From Cryptomeria japonica (taxonomy: Eukaryota; Streptophyta; Pinopsida; Cupressales; Cupressaceae): a DNA stretch of 64,000 bases. The position numbers were made by a program, and so were the translations under genes. The stretch covers positions 316,687,541 to 316,751,540 of the forward strand of contig NC_081405.1 of the NCBI RefSeq assembly GCF_030272615.1. Reading direction: 5' to 3'. Positions 34,401-48,041 of the stretch are shown here, one piece after another; the stretch's first letter is position 1, and each line of letters begins with the position of its first letter. The notes under the pieces were generated by a model. It was not told the origin of the DNA. It was given only the letters and a program-made list of their open reading frames with translations, and did no database searches.

Positions 34401-36677
34401 GGATACTTGCCGTAAGCCAGAGGTATACATGGCTAAGGTCTACCCACAAGTCTACCAACATTGGTCAGTTGGCAACTTATGTAAGAACAATAACACGCCT
34501 CTCATGAAGACAAGGCAACAGATGCTCCAATAGAATCCAACAATATGCACAAAAACTGCCATCTATATGCTCAAATAAAGGAGAGGAATAAGGCTGGCAC
34601 TCATGAACCTTGTAAATAGGTTCATCACAAGGGAAAGTATTGAGTACACCTTGATACAGTTTAGTAGTACAACTATATCATTCCTCGAAGTAGAGAAGCT
34701 AAAGTCGCTTCGCGCCGACATTACTTGTACGCCAATACATACTATTCAAGGAACGGTCGCTTCGAATACTACCCCTTAACATACTGAGTTACCCACAACC
34801 GGAGGTTTGGTACTCAGTAGGGAACAAATAAGCAACAACACATAAACAGTATGGTTTCCCATACTCATAAGCAACATATCCTCCATGGTTGATCACTTCA
34901 CCAATCCATGGGCACATATAATAAGCACTGGTTTCTTACAACACACACAATTACACCAGTACTGGTTTAGTCACATTTACGGGGAGTACTTTTCAGTTCG
35001 CTAACATCTATACAAGGAAGATTCCAATTATGCTCTCTATATAACTAACTGAATCAAGTTTACTCTAGATTCAAGTACTGAAATTATTAACAATTCACAA
35101 TTACATAAGGAAATAACATCATTCCTATATCCTTCTCAAATCTTACTAAGCATTCATAACTGAATTACTAGCTAAGCAAATTCATTTCTAAAGCTTAAGA
35201 CTTTCATCTATCACTATGAAGCCAAAAGCAACATACAATTTCACATGTTTTATAAACATTCTATTTAAACCCATGCATTCTTCAATACCATTTCTAAAAA
35301 TCTTATGATTAGGCAAAGAGAAGGGAAAGAGAGTTTGATAACCAAACTATTTCCTACAAAACACGCAAGATCAAACAAGATCACGCTACATTATACATTT
35401 TCTCACTATAAGCCTATCATTTAATTATACAGTTTTCATTTCACTACCGTTTAAAGGATGACAATCAGTCTCACAAAACATTTCCAATAGTTATGGTTGC
35501 AACAGGAGGTTCTAGTTTTCCAAACAAAACAGAGATCAAGAGAAGCAATCTTTTCGATAATGTAAGACCTCATAAGAACACTCACTTATAATAATACAAT
35601 ATAGACACATGTCATAATTTGCAACCTATTAGAGAAGATCACATTATGATCAAAGATAAGCAAAGAGTTATTACCCCAAATAGCACATATTAATGCATGC
35701 ACATCAAACAAGCTTTCCCAATCGCACTTTCTAACCACATTAAGGTAATTCCACATACCCAAAAGCGAGTTCAATGGAGCATTTGCTAAATTAAATCTTC
35801 AATCAAACTAGTTTAATGAAACACATAGGTCAATCTTTCAGAAAGCACATAAAACAATCTTTTAGGGAACACATTAATACTCTCTCGAAGCTACAATAAC
35901 ATGCTCTTTTTAACACTTCTACAAACCAAGCAGTTTCACATAATTCAACTATTCACATAGAAATGCACCTTACTAAGGTAGAATTTAATCATGCTACTCC
36001 TACAAAACACACACATGGAGAATCCTTTAAACGTACACATACAGTTTTCTCCCATTCACCCAAAATGAATTTTTTAAAACCCATAGCCCTTTTAATCATC
36101 TAAAAACATAAGCGACATAAGGCTCATACAAGGGTTCAAGAAGTCACACCCTTTTTCTCTCTTGCAAACAAGAAAACTTGAATCAAAGATAATTACACAT
36201 ATCTTAATCATTTCAATTTCCAGAAAGAGAGAGAGGAATGCCGATAATCATTTAATTTTCTATAAAATAAGCATTCAATAATTGCCATACTAGTCCTTCA
36301 AGTGGACAACATTAAGTTAGATCATAATCTTTAAAAAAACACAATTCGCACTTTCAGATTCAAGACAAGCACGGACCAACCCAAATGGATTAGTCTACAG
36401 AGTACAACACTCAATAAGGGAAGGTACATACGATTCTCTTTCAGAATAAGAGTAATCATAGACCCAAACATCAAATAAGCAAACAATGTACAAATAAGCA
36501 CTCAAACACCAACATCAAGAAGGTGAAAACAAGGCGTGAACACACATGTTACACACCAGCTAAGGTCTACTCAATCACTCACATGCAAAAGGAGGACAAG
36601 CATACACATAAGGTCAATACACCTCACACAAATAGAGGGCACACGCGACACCAGAGATCCCAATGTTTGCAACATGG

Positions 36678-36689
36678 GCTCTGATACCA
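36678..36689 (-). other. LARD2 primer-binding site (initiator tRNA-Met)
   Basis: gctctgatacca on the plus strand (TGGTATCAGAGC on the element strand), two bases from the 5' LTR, the same spacing as in LARD1. Confidence 0.92.
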
Positions 36690-36691
36690 AA

Positions 36692-39600
36692 TGTAATGCC
36701 CCGCCAGGAAACCCCGAAGGGATTAAGCCATAACACAAGAATAGAGTGCAAATTTTTTTTTTAAAAAAGTTACAACACATAAGATGCAACAAGATATCAA
36801 AGATTCAGATTACATAGCGGAAGACATCAACTAACACCTAAAGAGTTTCCCAATGAGATTACTTAAATTTCACAATTCACTTAACTCACACAATTAATCC
36901 AATAAGCTAATTATCTTAATAACGAGATAATTCATAATCAGGATAATTCCATTCAAAAGAGGGAAATATAAATCACAACAAGGATTCATCCATTAAGATC
37001 CATTTATAATCCTCATTCAAGCTTTTCATTTAAAATTACAAACCATACATCTAACATTCTAATACACTAGGATTTCATCATAACATAAGAGATCTTTCCA
37101 AGCATATATAAATTCCTTAACAACAACTGAGTATAATTCATTACACTAAGTTACATTCTTTCATATTCCAACTTATTGCATTTCAAAAGATGAATACTTA
37201 CATGCATCTACGATAAATCTCATCTAAACCACTTATGCATTCGATCTACATGACATACAAGAAAGAACTACATATAAGCATTTAAAGCTAATTCCAATTA
37301 TCCACTTAACCATTCTAACATAAGTTAATCATACATGATAAAGCTGAATAAAGGAAACATAAGAGAATACACCACATAACACCATAATGATCTCGGAGTT
37401 CACCCCTAAGGGGCTACATCTCCGGGTCTACTCAACTGCAAGACCCCTCTGATAATTAATAAAGTTAAGAATACAAGAGGTTACACTATTGCAATCCGGC
37501 CATCAAGGCAAAATATAAACAATATACAAGCGACCGCATCGGTCCATAATTACATGAATGATTCCTGAAAAGAACAGGATCCAGCTGAACATAATCAAGC
37601 TAAAAAAACAAAGGTCCAGAAGAGCATCCATAAAACTGAGCCATCACCACCCAAGGTCTAACATGAAACTGACACTCACAAGGGCAGAGACAAAAGGATG
37701 ACTCACAAAGGTACTCCTAACAGGACAAAACGACAACACACTAGCGAGCGTAGGGACAAGTGTCATCACACAACCTGGTATGGTTACCATGGCAAGTCTT
37801 CATAGGTCCCGGCCCCATACATTGGGTTACAATGGCAACCTAATCCGAGCTTCCGGCCCATCCAAGCCTCATGTGGACCCACACATCCTCTCGTGAAGAC
37901 AAGGAAGATGGTTTGACATTTAAGGCATTCTCACAGCATGTCGAATCTATGATAGCACTCGTCCCATGTGTGAGGCACATTTATCTTACTTAGAGATTAC
38001 ATTCTAATCTACTTAAAGGTTATCACTTATTAGACTCACCTTCAACGGGTTACCCAGCAGCCACTTTGGGCGCGTCCCCCAATCGAAAGCCACTTTCCCA
38101 TACGACACTAGAATAAACTCAGACGAACTCAAAACCAAAGGAATAGGCATGGTCTGACGAACGGAGTTCAAGAAGAGAGACACAATCATCAAGTCAAACA
38201 CGACTCAACGATGGTCACTTTCAGACGGTACTCTAACTAGAGGCCCGACCAACAACGGTCAACCACAATCATTATTCGACTCACACAAAGAGGATATGAT
38301 CAAAACGACACTACCACAATACAACAGTCAACTCGGAAATCGAGGACTGAAACAGGTTCCCCAAGTCAATCCATACGACAGGGTCCTACTAAACAAACCA
38401 AAACATGCCATTTCATAATTAAAGGCAAATACAGAAATTAAACTCGCAAAGGCAATAATCAGAAAAGACAATATTTCCTCAAATTGATTTAATCATTAAA
38501 AGTCGATCAAGTTTTCTACAAGATCTAAATCCGATTACAGTTATCTACCTCATCAAGGGATAAGTTGTTCTTGGTTTTCTAACTCTTTAAGGTTCAAAGC
38601 ATCGAACAGACATATAAAGTCATAATGAGTTTTTAAACCAATTCATATTAATAAAATTCAGACAACCGTTAATCAACTAAAATAAGATATTTAATCTCCA
38701 ACAAAACATCATAGACATACTGGTTCAAAATCAATCTCTACAGATTCATAATTTTCAATCCCAGATGTACCATACGGATCATGGAAATATAAATATAAAA
38801 AGGAAGTCCAAATGAAGATAATCCTTATCAAAAGCATATCGTTAAATTTCTAATGCCCAACGATAAATATTTCACTACTTTTCAATTACTCAAATGATAT
38901 GTTCTAAGATAATATTAACAACATCAATTAGAATTTACATTGTATTTCAACGATCTTCCAATAGCATAACGTTCTATTTTGTTTTAGACAATTCTATCTC
39001 AATTAGCCAAATGATCTAATCAGCTAGACGGTGAGATCTAGATTCATTAATCCAAGATCAATCAGAATAAAATCAATAATATCTAATTGCGAAATTACAT
39101 TGTAGAACTTAATTAGAAGGGGGCAAAGTCACGAAATGAAGTTGAATGACAATTAGCCTATAAACTCCATTATAAAATTAATCAATATCAACTAGCATTT
39201 GCCACTATTATGCCACCTTAATCGAAATTAAGAACTAATTAAACTTAATCATTAAAATAACATTTACAAATATTATATGCATTTTTTTTTGAATGGTAAA
39301 AAAAAATACATAAAAAAAAAACCATGATAAAAAACTATGTTTTCTTTTTAACAAGAAACGCATTTAAAAACTAATTAAAAAAAAACATTTTAACAAGGGC
39401 TAGGGCGGGCCGTGCCCTAACCCTAGCCGCAGGCACGGGGGATACTCGTGTTTGCGCTCACGATGGTGCCCGCAGGTGCCACCGCGCCCTGCGGCCACCG
39501 CGGCCCCTGCGGCCAACGCCGTAAGCCGCAGCCGCTGCAGTTTCCAAGCAAAGGTAAGGGTGAGCGGGGAAGGAAGGGGAGCGTGCGGGGGAGGGGAGGA

Positions 39601-41123
39601 GGGGAAACAGGGGGAACGAGCGGGGGAGAGGGGAGGAGGAGCGGGTGGAGCTCCGCTCCCCGCCCTCCAACCCCAAACACAGTCCGAAACAATACAAAAT
39701 AAAAATGCCCAGCTCGGATTCGAACAAAAACGCACAGTTCGAAATAATATAATATATATTTTTTTTAAATACACACAGTCCGAAAATTGACACAATGCCC
39801 AGCACCAAAAATTTGATAAAGAAAATTTCGATTTAATCAAAGTTCGGTTTAAACGAACTAGGTTTGGTATCATATTTTCTTGCTGGTTTTTCATCTTATA
39901 CAACCACCCAAGGGTTTCAAACGCCCAAAAAGGATAGAGGAATAACACACCTCAAAAACACTTCCAGCCAAGCTGGTTAATCTACTAAATCAGTCAAAAG
40001 CATGGCATTCAATGGAGAATCCAAAGCCAAGATAACATGAAACATTAAAACCCCCATTTCCATTTTAAACAATAACTAAAATTGAGAGTTGGATCCTACC
40101 TGATCTCGCATTCCTGGCAAGATCGGCTGAAGAGTCCCAATCTCCAGCTGCCCAAAACCCTCCTTCTCCATCCAAAATCCTCCAATTTCATCTCCAACAT
40201 ATTTTCCAACCAAAAATTCTCCAAAATGACCATTCTCCAAAATTTCCCCAAATTTTGGGTTATATGGAAGAGTTGACCAAAAATTCTATTTTTGGAATTT
40301 AAAATTTTTATTTACAAATAATTCTCAAATTAATTCTTTTCTAATTACAACAACAAATTGACTTGCTTTTCAATTCAAAATCGATTTCTCAATCAACTGA
40401 AATTTAATCTTTCAAATTTAATAATCCAACATAATACAATTACGTCTATTGCGATTAAATACCAAACTTTCTTTTTTCAACAGCATATATAAAATGCATT
40501 TACTAATCCAAATCAGTCATTTAATCGAACTCACTCCCAATTTAAAACGAGCAATCCAATATCAACGAAAATCGCATAACGAATTACCCGATTAATTTAA
40601 TCCATTAATCTTCAATGCACAAACACATATATAATCAAAATGATTACTAAGGACTAATTAATCAATTTAACCATGCACACCAAGCACGCAAACCGAGAAG
40701 GTCAACCAAACAGACGACTTGAAAACCCAAACAAAAAGGGATTACCGACGACGACTGGCGATGCTCACTGGAGCATGACTAAGGTCAACTTGGGTGTTAC
40801 GACCACCTAATCCAACTCTAAGGATTAAAAAGGTACACTCAAACCTACAATCCAGGTGAAGACGAACCTCGCACTCATGCGGCATTGTACCTGAAATTTC
40901 CTGCAACCAAGAGTCATACATGCATACATATATAAAATTTAATGAAAGCGTTAGCCCGATGTTAATACCATGAAATAGGAGCACTGAATAACTTGCATAC
41001 AACTAGTGTGAAACCACATCAATAACTATGCGTAAAATCAATCATCTAACTATAACATAATATTACGATAAACTAATCAAGATTAAACCAAGGTTAGAGA
41101 TTGATTAGGGTAGGGGTACTACA
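36692..41123 (-). repeat. LARD2 5' LTR
   Basis: 4432 bases. Near-identical to 28498-32877 apart from substitutions, the missing ~20-base duplication near 37265, and an extra GC-rich stretch at about 39450-39540 (repeats of ctgcggccaccgcgg type). Confidence 0.93.
39448..39640. other. GC-rich block with extra CpG-rich segment and G-run cluster in LARD2 5' LTR
   Basis: The first part (39448-39540) is CpG-rich with ctgcggcc repeats and is mostly absent from the other LTR. The second part (39586-39640) is the G-run cluster shared by both LTRs. Frames across it (39400-39948, both strands) come from GC richness, not from coding. Confidence 0.65.
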
Positions 41124-41439
41124 ATTTTATAGTTATATATGTTTAGATATGAATGTCCCTGTCCAGAGAGCTTAATAATTAATCATCTGCTCTAAAGGGA
41201 AAAATATATAATTCTTTGGGTAGAGTGTTTATTAATGATAACTTATATATAATCATAAATATCTTAATATATTTGTGTATTTATAAATCTATATTGTAAA
41301 TTTATATGTATGAACAATCCTGTGAATATATTCTAGTTTATATGTGTAAATATATACATATATATTAATGTCTATATAAATATTCTTATATAATCATTAT
41401 ATAAATGTCTATGTTTTTAATTATTTATTTTAATTTATA

Positions 41440-41440
41440 A

Positions 41441-41478
<38 letters not shown>

Positions 41479-41683
41479 AATTGATTATATGTATATTGGA
41501 TTTATGTATAATTAGTTATATAGCTTAATTTGTATAAATATGTATATATATACATATGTTTATATATATATGTATGTATGTACATACATATGTATATACA
41601 TATGTATGTAAATATATACATATGTATATATATACATATGTATATATGTACATATGTATATATGTACATATATATATATGTAC

Positions 41684-41714
<31 letters not shown>

Positions 41715-41715
41715 C

Positions 41716-41751
<36 letters not shown>

Positions 41752-41755
41752 GTTT

Positions 41756-41787
<32 letters not shown>

Positions 41788-41911
41788 TAACTGTATCTAT
41801 ATACATTTGTATATATACATAATATGTGAAAATCATATATGTAATATTTCTATTTATATATGTGATATATATCTATATATATTTATATATCCATATAAAT
41901 ATGTATAATAT

Positions 41912-42003
<92 letters not shown>
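41440..42003. repeat. (TA)n, (GT)n and TACATA microsatellite cluster
   Basis: (AT)n and (GT)n at 41440-41478, imperfect tacata/tatgta repeats at 41535-41760 ending in (CA)n at 41756-41779, and a long (TA)n at 41913-42003. All lie in the 3' region of the LINE, between ORF2 and the LARD2 insertion. The many Tyr/Ile/His frames here are repeat artefacts. Confidence 0.93.
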
Positions 42004-42005
<2 letters not shown>

Positions 42006-42307
42006 TGTGTCTATATCTATATACATAGATTTAATAAGTGTAAATTTGTTTGTGTATTTGTGTGTATATATTCAGATAGTTTATATATGCCTTAGTTTGA
42101 AAGAATTTTCGAATATATGTTAGTGAATTAATATGGGAGCCTTTGGATGATATCTATCAGAGAGAGTGAATGATGAGTTAGATGATTAATTCTCATCTAC
42201 TCTTTTAGTTATGGGCTCAGGCTGATTCTATGTATAAGATAGGAAACATGGTATGGAAAATTTGTGTTAGTGCTATCATATGATATGAATACTATTATTT
42301 TTATAAG

Positions 42308-45300
42308 TTATGTGTAGTAGTGAAATTTTGTTGAAGGATAAAGGATAGGAGCCATGTGGATAATTGTCTTACCATCAGCCCCCATATTAGCTAGGGAGTC
42401 AGCTCTTTTGTTGCCCTCCTTGTATATGTGAGTAAAGATGACCCTATCAAATGTTTTGATGTCTGTCAGTATCTTAGCCAAGGAGGCATTAAGCTTCCAA
42501 ACAGGCATTGCCCCTTTTCTAAGGGCATTGATGATAATGGCTGAATCCCCTTCAATGTTGATCCTCTTTATATTTAGTATAATGCATAGGTTTATCCCCA
42601 TAGCAAGTGCTTTCATTTCTACTACATTATTAGTGCATTTTCTTAAGGGGAGGGCCATATAGGCCACTTCATCCCCGTTTGAATTATGATGGCTGCACCC
42701 AAGTCCAACACTCCCCGGATTGCCCCTAGAAGCGCCATCAAAGTTAAGCTTAAACCATCCAACCTTGGGGGGAGCCACTTGCATTCATTACGTATTATGT
42801 TGTTGGATGATGGACCTCTACCAATGAAGGGGGTTATCTTTAGACCCTTCCACCTTAGTCTCATTTTTTCATCCCAATAGGACATATTGACTTCTCTCTG
42901 ATAATTAGAGGTTTGGTTGTTTATTATTTCAACTATGGTTGCTTCGATTTTATTGGTCAGATGGAACCATTGCATTTTACTATCTTTGAAAATCCTCCTA
43001 TTTCTTTCCTTCTAGATTTCCCAGATCATAATGGAAGGGGCAATGATCCATAAATTTTCAAACATCCAGCCTATGTTCTGGATGGGTCAAGCATGGAATA
43101 GATCAGAGATAGTGTTAGGAATAGGTGTATACCAAATCATTTGTTTTTTTAACCATCCCCAGCAGTTGTGTGCATAATCACAGGTTAACAAAAGATGGTT
43201 AGAATTTTCCTCTTCCATTTCACATAATGAACATCTACTAGGTCCTTCATATCCTAGTTTCCTAAAGGTTTCATTGGTGAGGAGTTGATTCTAAATAGCC
43301 AGCCATGCAAACAGGCCCTCTTTCGGAAGGCACCTTTTATCCAAACAAAGAGTTATAGGAAGGTTGGAGCTTGGGTTATTATTCTTGATCAGAAGTTGTT
43401 TATATCCCTCCTTAGTTTTGTATTTCCCATTCTTGGATCTAGCCCATATTATTTTATCTTCTTCAGAGTTGAAGGCAGGACTTCTTGAGGCTAGGATCCA
43501 AGTTAAGAGGGATCTTTTCAGGTCCAGAAGGTTTAGATTATCCATTGATTTCCATATCCATTGTTTGAGGCTTCCAATGCAGAAATCCTCCATATAGTCT
43601 TTTACATTCACAACCCATTGTTCTTCAAGAGTGGGTATAATCTTTTCGAAGTTATGAAGAGTATTGATGGGAGGTTGAGCCCCCTAGGAATCTCTCTAGA
43701 AAAGGGCATCCTCCCCCTTTCCAATGTTCCATGTTAGCTTGTCTGTAATGATATATCTACAATCAAGCTCATAAAGTTCCATATTCTAGAACCTTTATGT
43801 GGGTGGGCAGTCCTAAAGATGCTTAAAGGATCTTGGTTATCCAGGTATTTGTTATAAACAATTCATGCCCATTTGACTTTAGGGTCAGTATACATTCCCC
43901 AAACAAGCTTCGCCCCCAATGCCTTGCTTTGGATTTTTAAATCTTTGATACCCAAACCCCCCATCGCCTTGGGCATGCATATCTTATCCCATGCTATCAA
44001 TGGAAGTCTGAATTTGTCTTCTGAGCCTTGCTAGAAAAAGGTCCTCATGTGTTTTGTGATTTCCTTTCTCTTGGTTGCAGGAAGATCCATGCATGAGAGT
44101 TGGCAAATTGGCATTGCTGAGAGAACCGACTTAATCATGGCGGCCTTCCCAACAGAGGATAACCATTTACCTTTCCAGGAGGAGATCCTATTTGTGATTT
44201 TGGAGCCTACCTAATCCCATAATTTGGATGATCTAATTCCCTTGTCTAAGGGGAGTCCTAGGTATTTACATGGTAATTCTCCTATTTTGTATTTAAGAAT
44301 GTTTAGGATTTTTCTTTGGAGATCTTTATTTGTGTTTAAAAAGGTTATATTGGACTTCAAAGTGTTGATATCTTGTCTGGAGATGGTAGAGTAGTTGTTT
44401 AAGATTTTTTTGAGTGCTTTTTCTTCTATTATATTGCTTAGTCCAAACAACATGGTGTCATCAACAAATTGTTGATGGGTAATAGGTTCCAAGTCAGAAG
44501 TAATTTTAATACCATTGAGCTGCTATGTTTCTCTTGCCCTATTGATCACTCTTCCCAATGATTCTGCCATGATGATAAAAAGAAAGGGGGAGAGGGGATC
44601 CCCCTATTTCAGACCTCTTGAGATTTCAAAAAAACCTTCTGAGGCCCCATTGACTAGGATTGACACCCTAGGTGTAGCAATGCATTCAAAGACCAGATTA
44701 ATCCATTTCTTATTGAACCTAAAAGATTCAAGACATTTGCATAGAAAGTGCCAGTCTACTTTCATACGCTTTTTTAATATCAAGTTTAATCATCATGCTT
44801 GGTACCTCATTTTTTTGTACTGAATGGATTACTTCTTAAGAAATGATTATACCATCATAAATGGATCTGCCAGGAACAAAACTAGTTTGTTCCTCACTGA
44901 TGATTAAGGGGAGAAGTTTGTGAAGTCTGTTTGCAATTGTTTTTGTGAGTAATTTATAAAGGGTATTGCATAATGTAATTGGACGAAAGTCTTCAAAATA
45001 GTCCATTGTTTCCTTTTTTTGGATTAAAGTTATGAATGTGTTATTTAGTTCTCTTAGAATCTTTCCTGAGTTCCTCATCCCTTCTAAGGCCTTTGATATT
45101 TCCTTTCCCATGAAGCTCTAGCATTTTTGAAAAAAGTGTGTTGGGAACCCTTCAGGGCCGGGGGCCTTATCCGGACCCATTTGAAATAATGTTATTTCCA
45201 CTTCTTCCATAGATAATTTTTTATTAAGCATTAAGTTGTGTTCTTTAGATATTAATTTTGGGATGCATTTTAAGAATTCGCTCTCCTTAGTCCACTTAGA

Positions 45301-46536
45301 GCCTTCTTTATTATTAAGGATAGTTTTAAAATACTCAACAACTTCCCTGGCTATCAGCTCAGGATCATCACTGAAGTCTCTTGAGTTCAATTTTATCTTG
45401 ATGATTCTATTAATAGCTCTACGATGTTTTGTGCTATTGTGGAAGAAGCTTGTGTTTCTATCCCCACCCTCCAGCCAATGTTCCTTGGATTTTTGTTTCT
45501 AGTATATATCTTCTTTGGCTAGGATTTCTTCATACTAGGCCAAATTGAATTTCTCCTTTTGATATAGTATGTTATTCATCCCAAGCCTAATTACCTCCTC
45601 ATTAGTTTTTTCCATTTCCTTCTTAATCTCTGTTTTTTGTTTGAAGATATTTCCAAAGTGTACTTTGTTCCAAATTGTTAATTGCTGCTTTATCTTTTTT
45701 AGTTTGGTTACTATTTTGAAAGTTTTAGAGCTTATGACTTCCACTTCATTCCACCATTTTTCAATTAGTTGTATTACATTTTCATTCCTCAGCCACATTT
45801 TTTCAAAGCGAAAGGGGGTTTTAGTTGGCTTTAGTTCTTCTGATATGATCAATTGGATCGGGAAGTGGTCCAATCCTAAGAATGGGAGGATAGAGGACTC
45901 AAAATTCTATGTGAGATTCCCACAAAGGAAGAATCTATCAAGTTTTTCTGCAATGTTGCAGAAACTTTGTCTTTTGTTATTCCAAGTGAAAGCATCAATT
46001 CTCGTCTTTAATTCCAACAAGTTACATTTATGTGTCCAATCCTTGAAATCCTGACATGTTTGGGTCATTTTTTTATTACCACCCCATTTTTCCTTGGGGT
46101 CTAAGATTGCATTGAAATCCCCACCTATTATGTATACTTGTTCAATGTTGCTTAAAAGGAAATTCTCAATTTCATCCCAGACTTGTCTTTTTGCTTGTGT
46201 TTGGATAGGTCCATAGACATTAATTATAATAAATTTTAAGTTGCTTTTGATGCTTATAACCCTGCCACACATCCAATTTGGGCTTTTACTTATAAGTTTG
46301 AAGGATATTTGCCTAGGATCCCATATGATGGCCAGTCCACCTGAGGCACCACAAGCAATTTGTCCTTCTAATTCTCTAATGCCTAATTTTCTGTTTAGGT
46401 TTGTCATTTCATTATTATTTAGTTTGGTTTCCTGTATTAATAATAATTTTGGATTGTATTTAGCAATGCAATGCTTAAAGATGCATTGCTTGTTAGGGGC
46501 ATTCAGGCCCCTAACATTCCAAGTAAGGAGTTTCAT
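42308..46536 (-). pseudogene. LINE ORF2: endonuclease, reverse transcriptase, zinc-binding region, RNase H
   Basis: The enzyme of the LINE, which nicks the target and reverse-transcribes LINE RNA there; about 1410 codons. N-terminal APE-type endonuclease (46536-45870): LLTWNVRGLN, LLIQETKL, VYIIGGDFNAILDP, EKLDRFFLC and DHFPI. Reverse transcriptase (about 45390-44200): DKAPGPEGFPTHFF, FRPITLCNTLYKLLTKTIANR, EEQTSFVPGRSIYDGIIIS, catalytic FVDDTMLFG, and PCKYLGLPL. A zinc-binding segment (43611-43000) has KEGLFAWLAI and a CSLCEMEEENSNHLL stretch. C-terminal RNase H (42784-42308): NFDGASRGNPG, VVEMKALAMGI, IEGDSAIIINAL, GNKRADSLANMGAD, all catalytic residues present. Frameshifts near 44500-44830 and 42700 plus several stops inactivate it. 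The ATG overlaps the ORF1 stop. Confidence 0.92.
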
Positions 46537-48041
46537 AACCCTATCGGAAGGTTCTTCCCTTTCCCTGCCTCAAAAAGGTTTGTGATTTTAGTTTGTCCCA
46601 CATCGCTTCCAGCTCTGGTTAGTAATTCAGAAATTGATTTTCTCCCCCTCTTTTTTAGTTTGGAGGCAACATCCAAGGGTAAGCAGGTGTCAATGGTTTT
46701 AGTTATCCCTAGGTTGTCCATTTTATCCATTGTTGCATCATAATTGAGGTTTTGTACCTCTCCCTCGATTATATTAAGTTTGCATAATTCTCTTGCTAGT
46801 AGTTTTTTTTGTAATGCTAGTTCCTCCTCATCTGCTATTTCATTAATGAACAGTTTGATAAGGTCATTTGTAACTTCATTGCCAACATACTCAAGTATGG
46901 ATTTATTTTCTTTTTCCCTCCTTGCATCCCAGTCCATATTCTTGTTACTATTGCTTATGTTGGAGTTTCTTTTCTTTATATTTTTCCCTTTTTTTTTTCC
47001 TTTTCCTTTTTTGTTCTTATTCTTTTTCTTTTTTTTTAAGCCTTTTACCTTTTCTGCTTCATGTGGTGTGAGGTGATTGTCTAGTGCTTCAATGTTTTCC
47101 TCCAGATTTTTGGTGTCATCTATTGTTTTATCCTGGTTATCAATGTTGACTTCTAACCTAAGGGGGCTATTATCTATAACAGTGTCAACACTCTTTTCCT
47201 TAGAAGCCATGTTTGCTAACGGCGTAATAGTTTTCTTATCACTTCCATTATCCTCTATATCATTCCTGCTCTATTTCGTCACTAGTTCTTTAGGTGTGTT
47301 TTCAATTTTTGTTTTATCTTTTTCACATTCTACCATTTTTTGAATTTTTACAAATTCCATAGCCCTGGGGTTTTGTTTGTTAAACACAAAACCACCTTTT
47401 GGATTGAATTTTATATTTATATCCAAATCTATTCTCGAAACAGTCTTAGCCTTAGTACATTCTTTCTTAGTATTCTAAATAGGGGAGATCACAACCATGG
47501 ATGTGATATCACTCGTGAGGGTCTTCGGTTTAATTTCATAGATTGAGTGGTTTGTGATGATTTTAATGGGTTTGAATTTTATTTTTTTTATCTCAACGTT
47601 GGCTAGAATTCTGATATCAAAGGATTCCATGTAATTATCCTCCAAACCTTCAAACCCTCCTAAAAATTCCCCTAATCTTATAAGGGTATGGTTGTGGATT
47701 AATTCTACCGGCAAATGAGGGAGTCGAATCCATTTCGAAACCCTAAGTTTCTCAAAATCTGTGGGGGAGAAATTGGGTTTCCAATTAAAATTTTTGAAAC
47801 AATACCCTTTAAAGAATCTATGATTGTTTCTAAGTAAATTATTTTTAAGTTCACAAGAATTGTATTTGATAAACAAAAAATCATTGTCCAAGCAAGTAAT
47901 ACTTATCTGATTTTCCATGACGAACTTCAACCACTGGAGGACATCAGAGGTCATTGCGCCAAAACCAAACCATTTGCCAAAGAGCCCTAGATCATTGTAA
48001 CATTCCCACAGTTCATATGTATGTTTGCCGCTTATAATCAA
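46533..48041 (-). pseudogene. LINE ORF1 (DUF4283-type nucleic-acid-binding protein)
   Basis: ORF1 protein binds LINE RNA. A single frame of 502 codons with two TAG stops (about 47475 and 47272). The N-terminal half is a DUF4283-like domain: LGLFGKWFGFGAMTSDVLQW, CLDNDFLFIKYNS, RFFKGYCFKNFNWKPNFSP, VSKWIRLPHLPVELI. The C-terminal half is strongly basic (KKKKKNKNKKGKGKKKGKN) followed by an acidic helical stretch (EIADEEELALQKKLL). I see no CCHC knuckle. It ends in TGA, whose first two bases are the last two of the ORF2 ATG. It lies just downstream of a 0.7-kb 5' UTR. Confidence 0.85.

Larger units (their letters stand above)
32878..36691 (-). other. LARD2 non-coding internal domain
   Basis: 3.8 kb with no retroelement protein motif. 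It aligns through its length with the LARD1 core in opposite orientation; for example 34655-35000 here corresponds to 4800-5160 there. Reading frames are not shared between the two copies, which argues that conservation is not for protein. Confidence 0.82.
28498..41123 (-). mobile_element. LARD2: complete large non-coding LTR retrotransposon derivative
   Basis: 12626 bases with LTRs of 4380 (28498-32877) and 4432 bases (36692-41123) around a 3814-base interior, TSD atttt, tRNA-Met primer site and polypurine tract. There is no gag or pol anywhere. LTR and core sizes match the published LARD plan closely. In the first ~600 bases I count about 8 substitutions between the two LTRs (roughly 1.4 percent) plus a ~20-base indel, so this is one of the youngest insertions in the window. 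It is the same family as LARD1 and S1. Confidence 0.93.

Noticed and set aside
34138-34507. Three overlapping plus-strand frames in the LARD2 core
   Set aside because: They are antisense to the element, overlap each other in different frames and follow from local GC richness.
39400-39948. A 182-codon minus frame with a Pro/Ser-rich tail, similar to 31286-31702
   Set aside because: It lies in the GC-rich block of the LARD2 LTRs, with equally long frames on the other strand. The copies agree only because the LTRs are nearly identical.
41502-42095. Several overlapping frames of 71-103 codons rich in Tyr, Ile, His and Cys
   Set aside because: They are translations of TA, GT and TACATA microsatellites on both strands.
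45569-46054. A 161-codon plus-strand frame over the LINE endonuclease
   Set aside because: It is antisense to clear endonuclease motifs of ORF2.
46744-47343. Phe/Ser-rich plus-strand frames of 88-110 codons
   Set aside because: They are antisense to the Lys-rich part of LINE ORF1.
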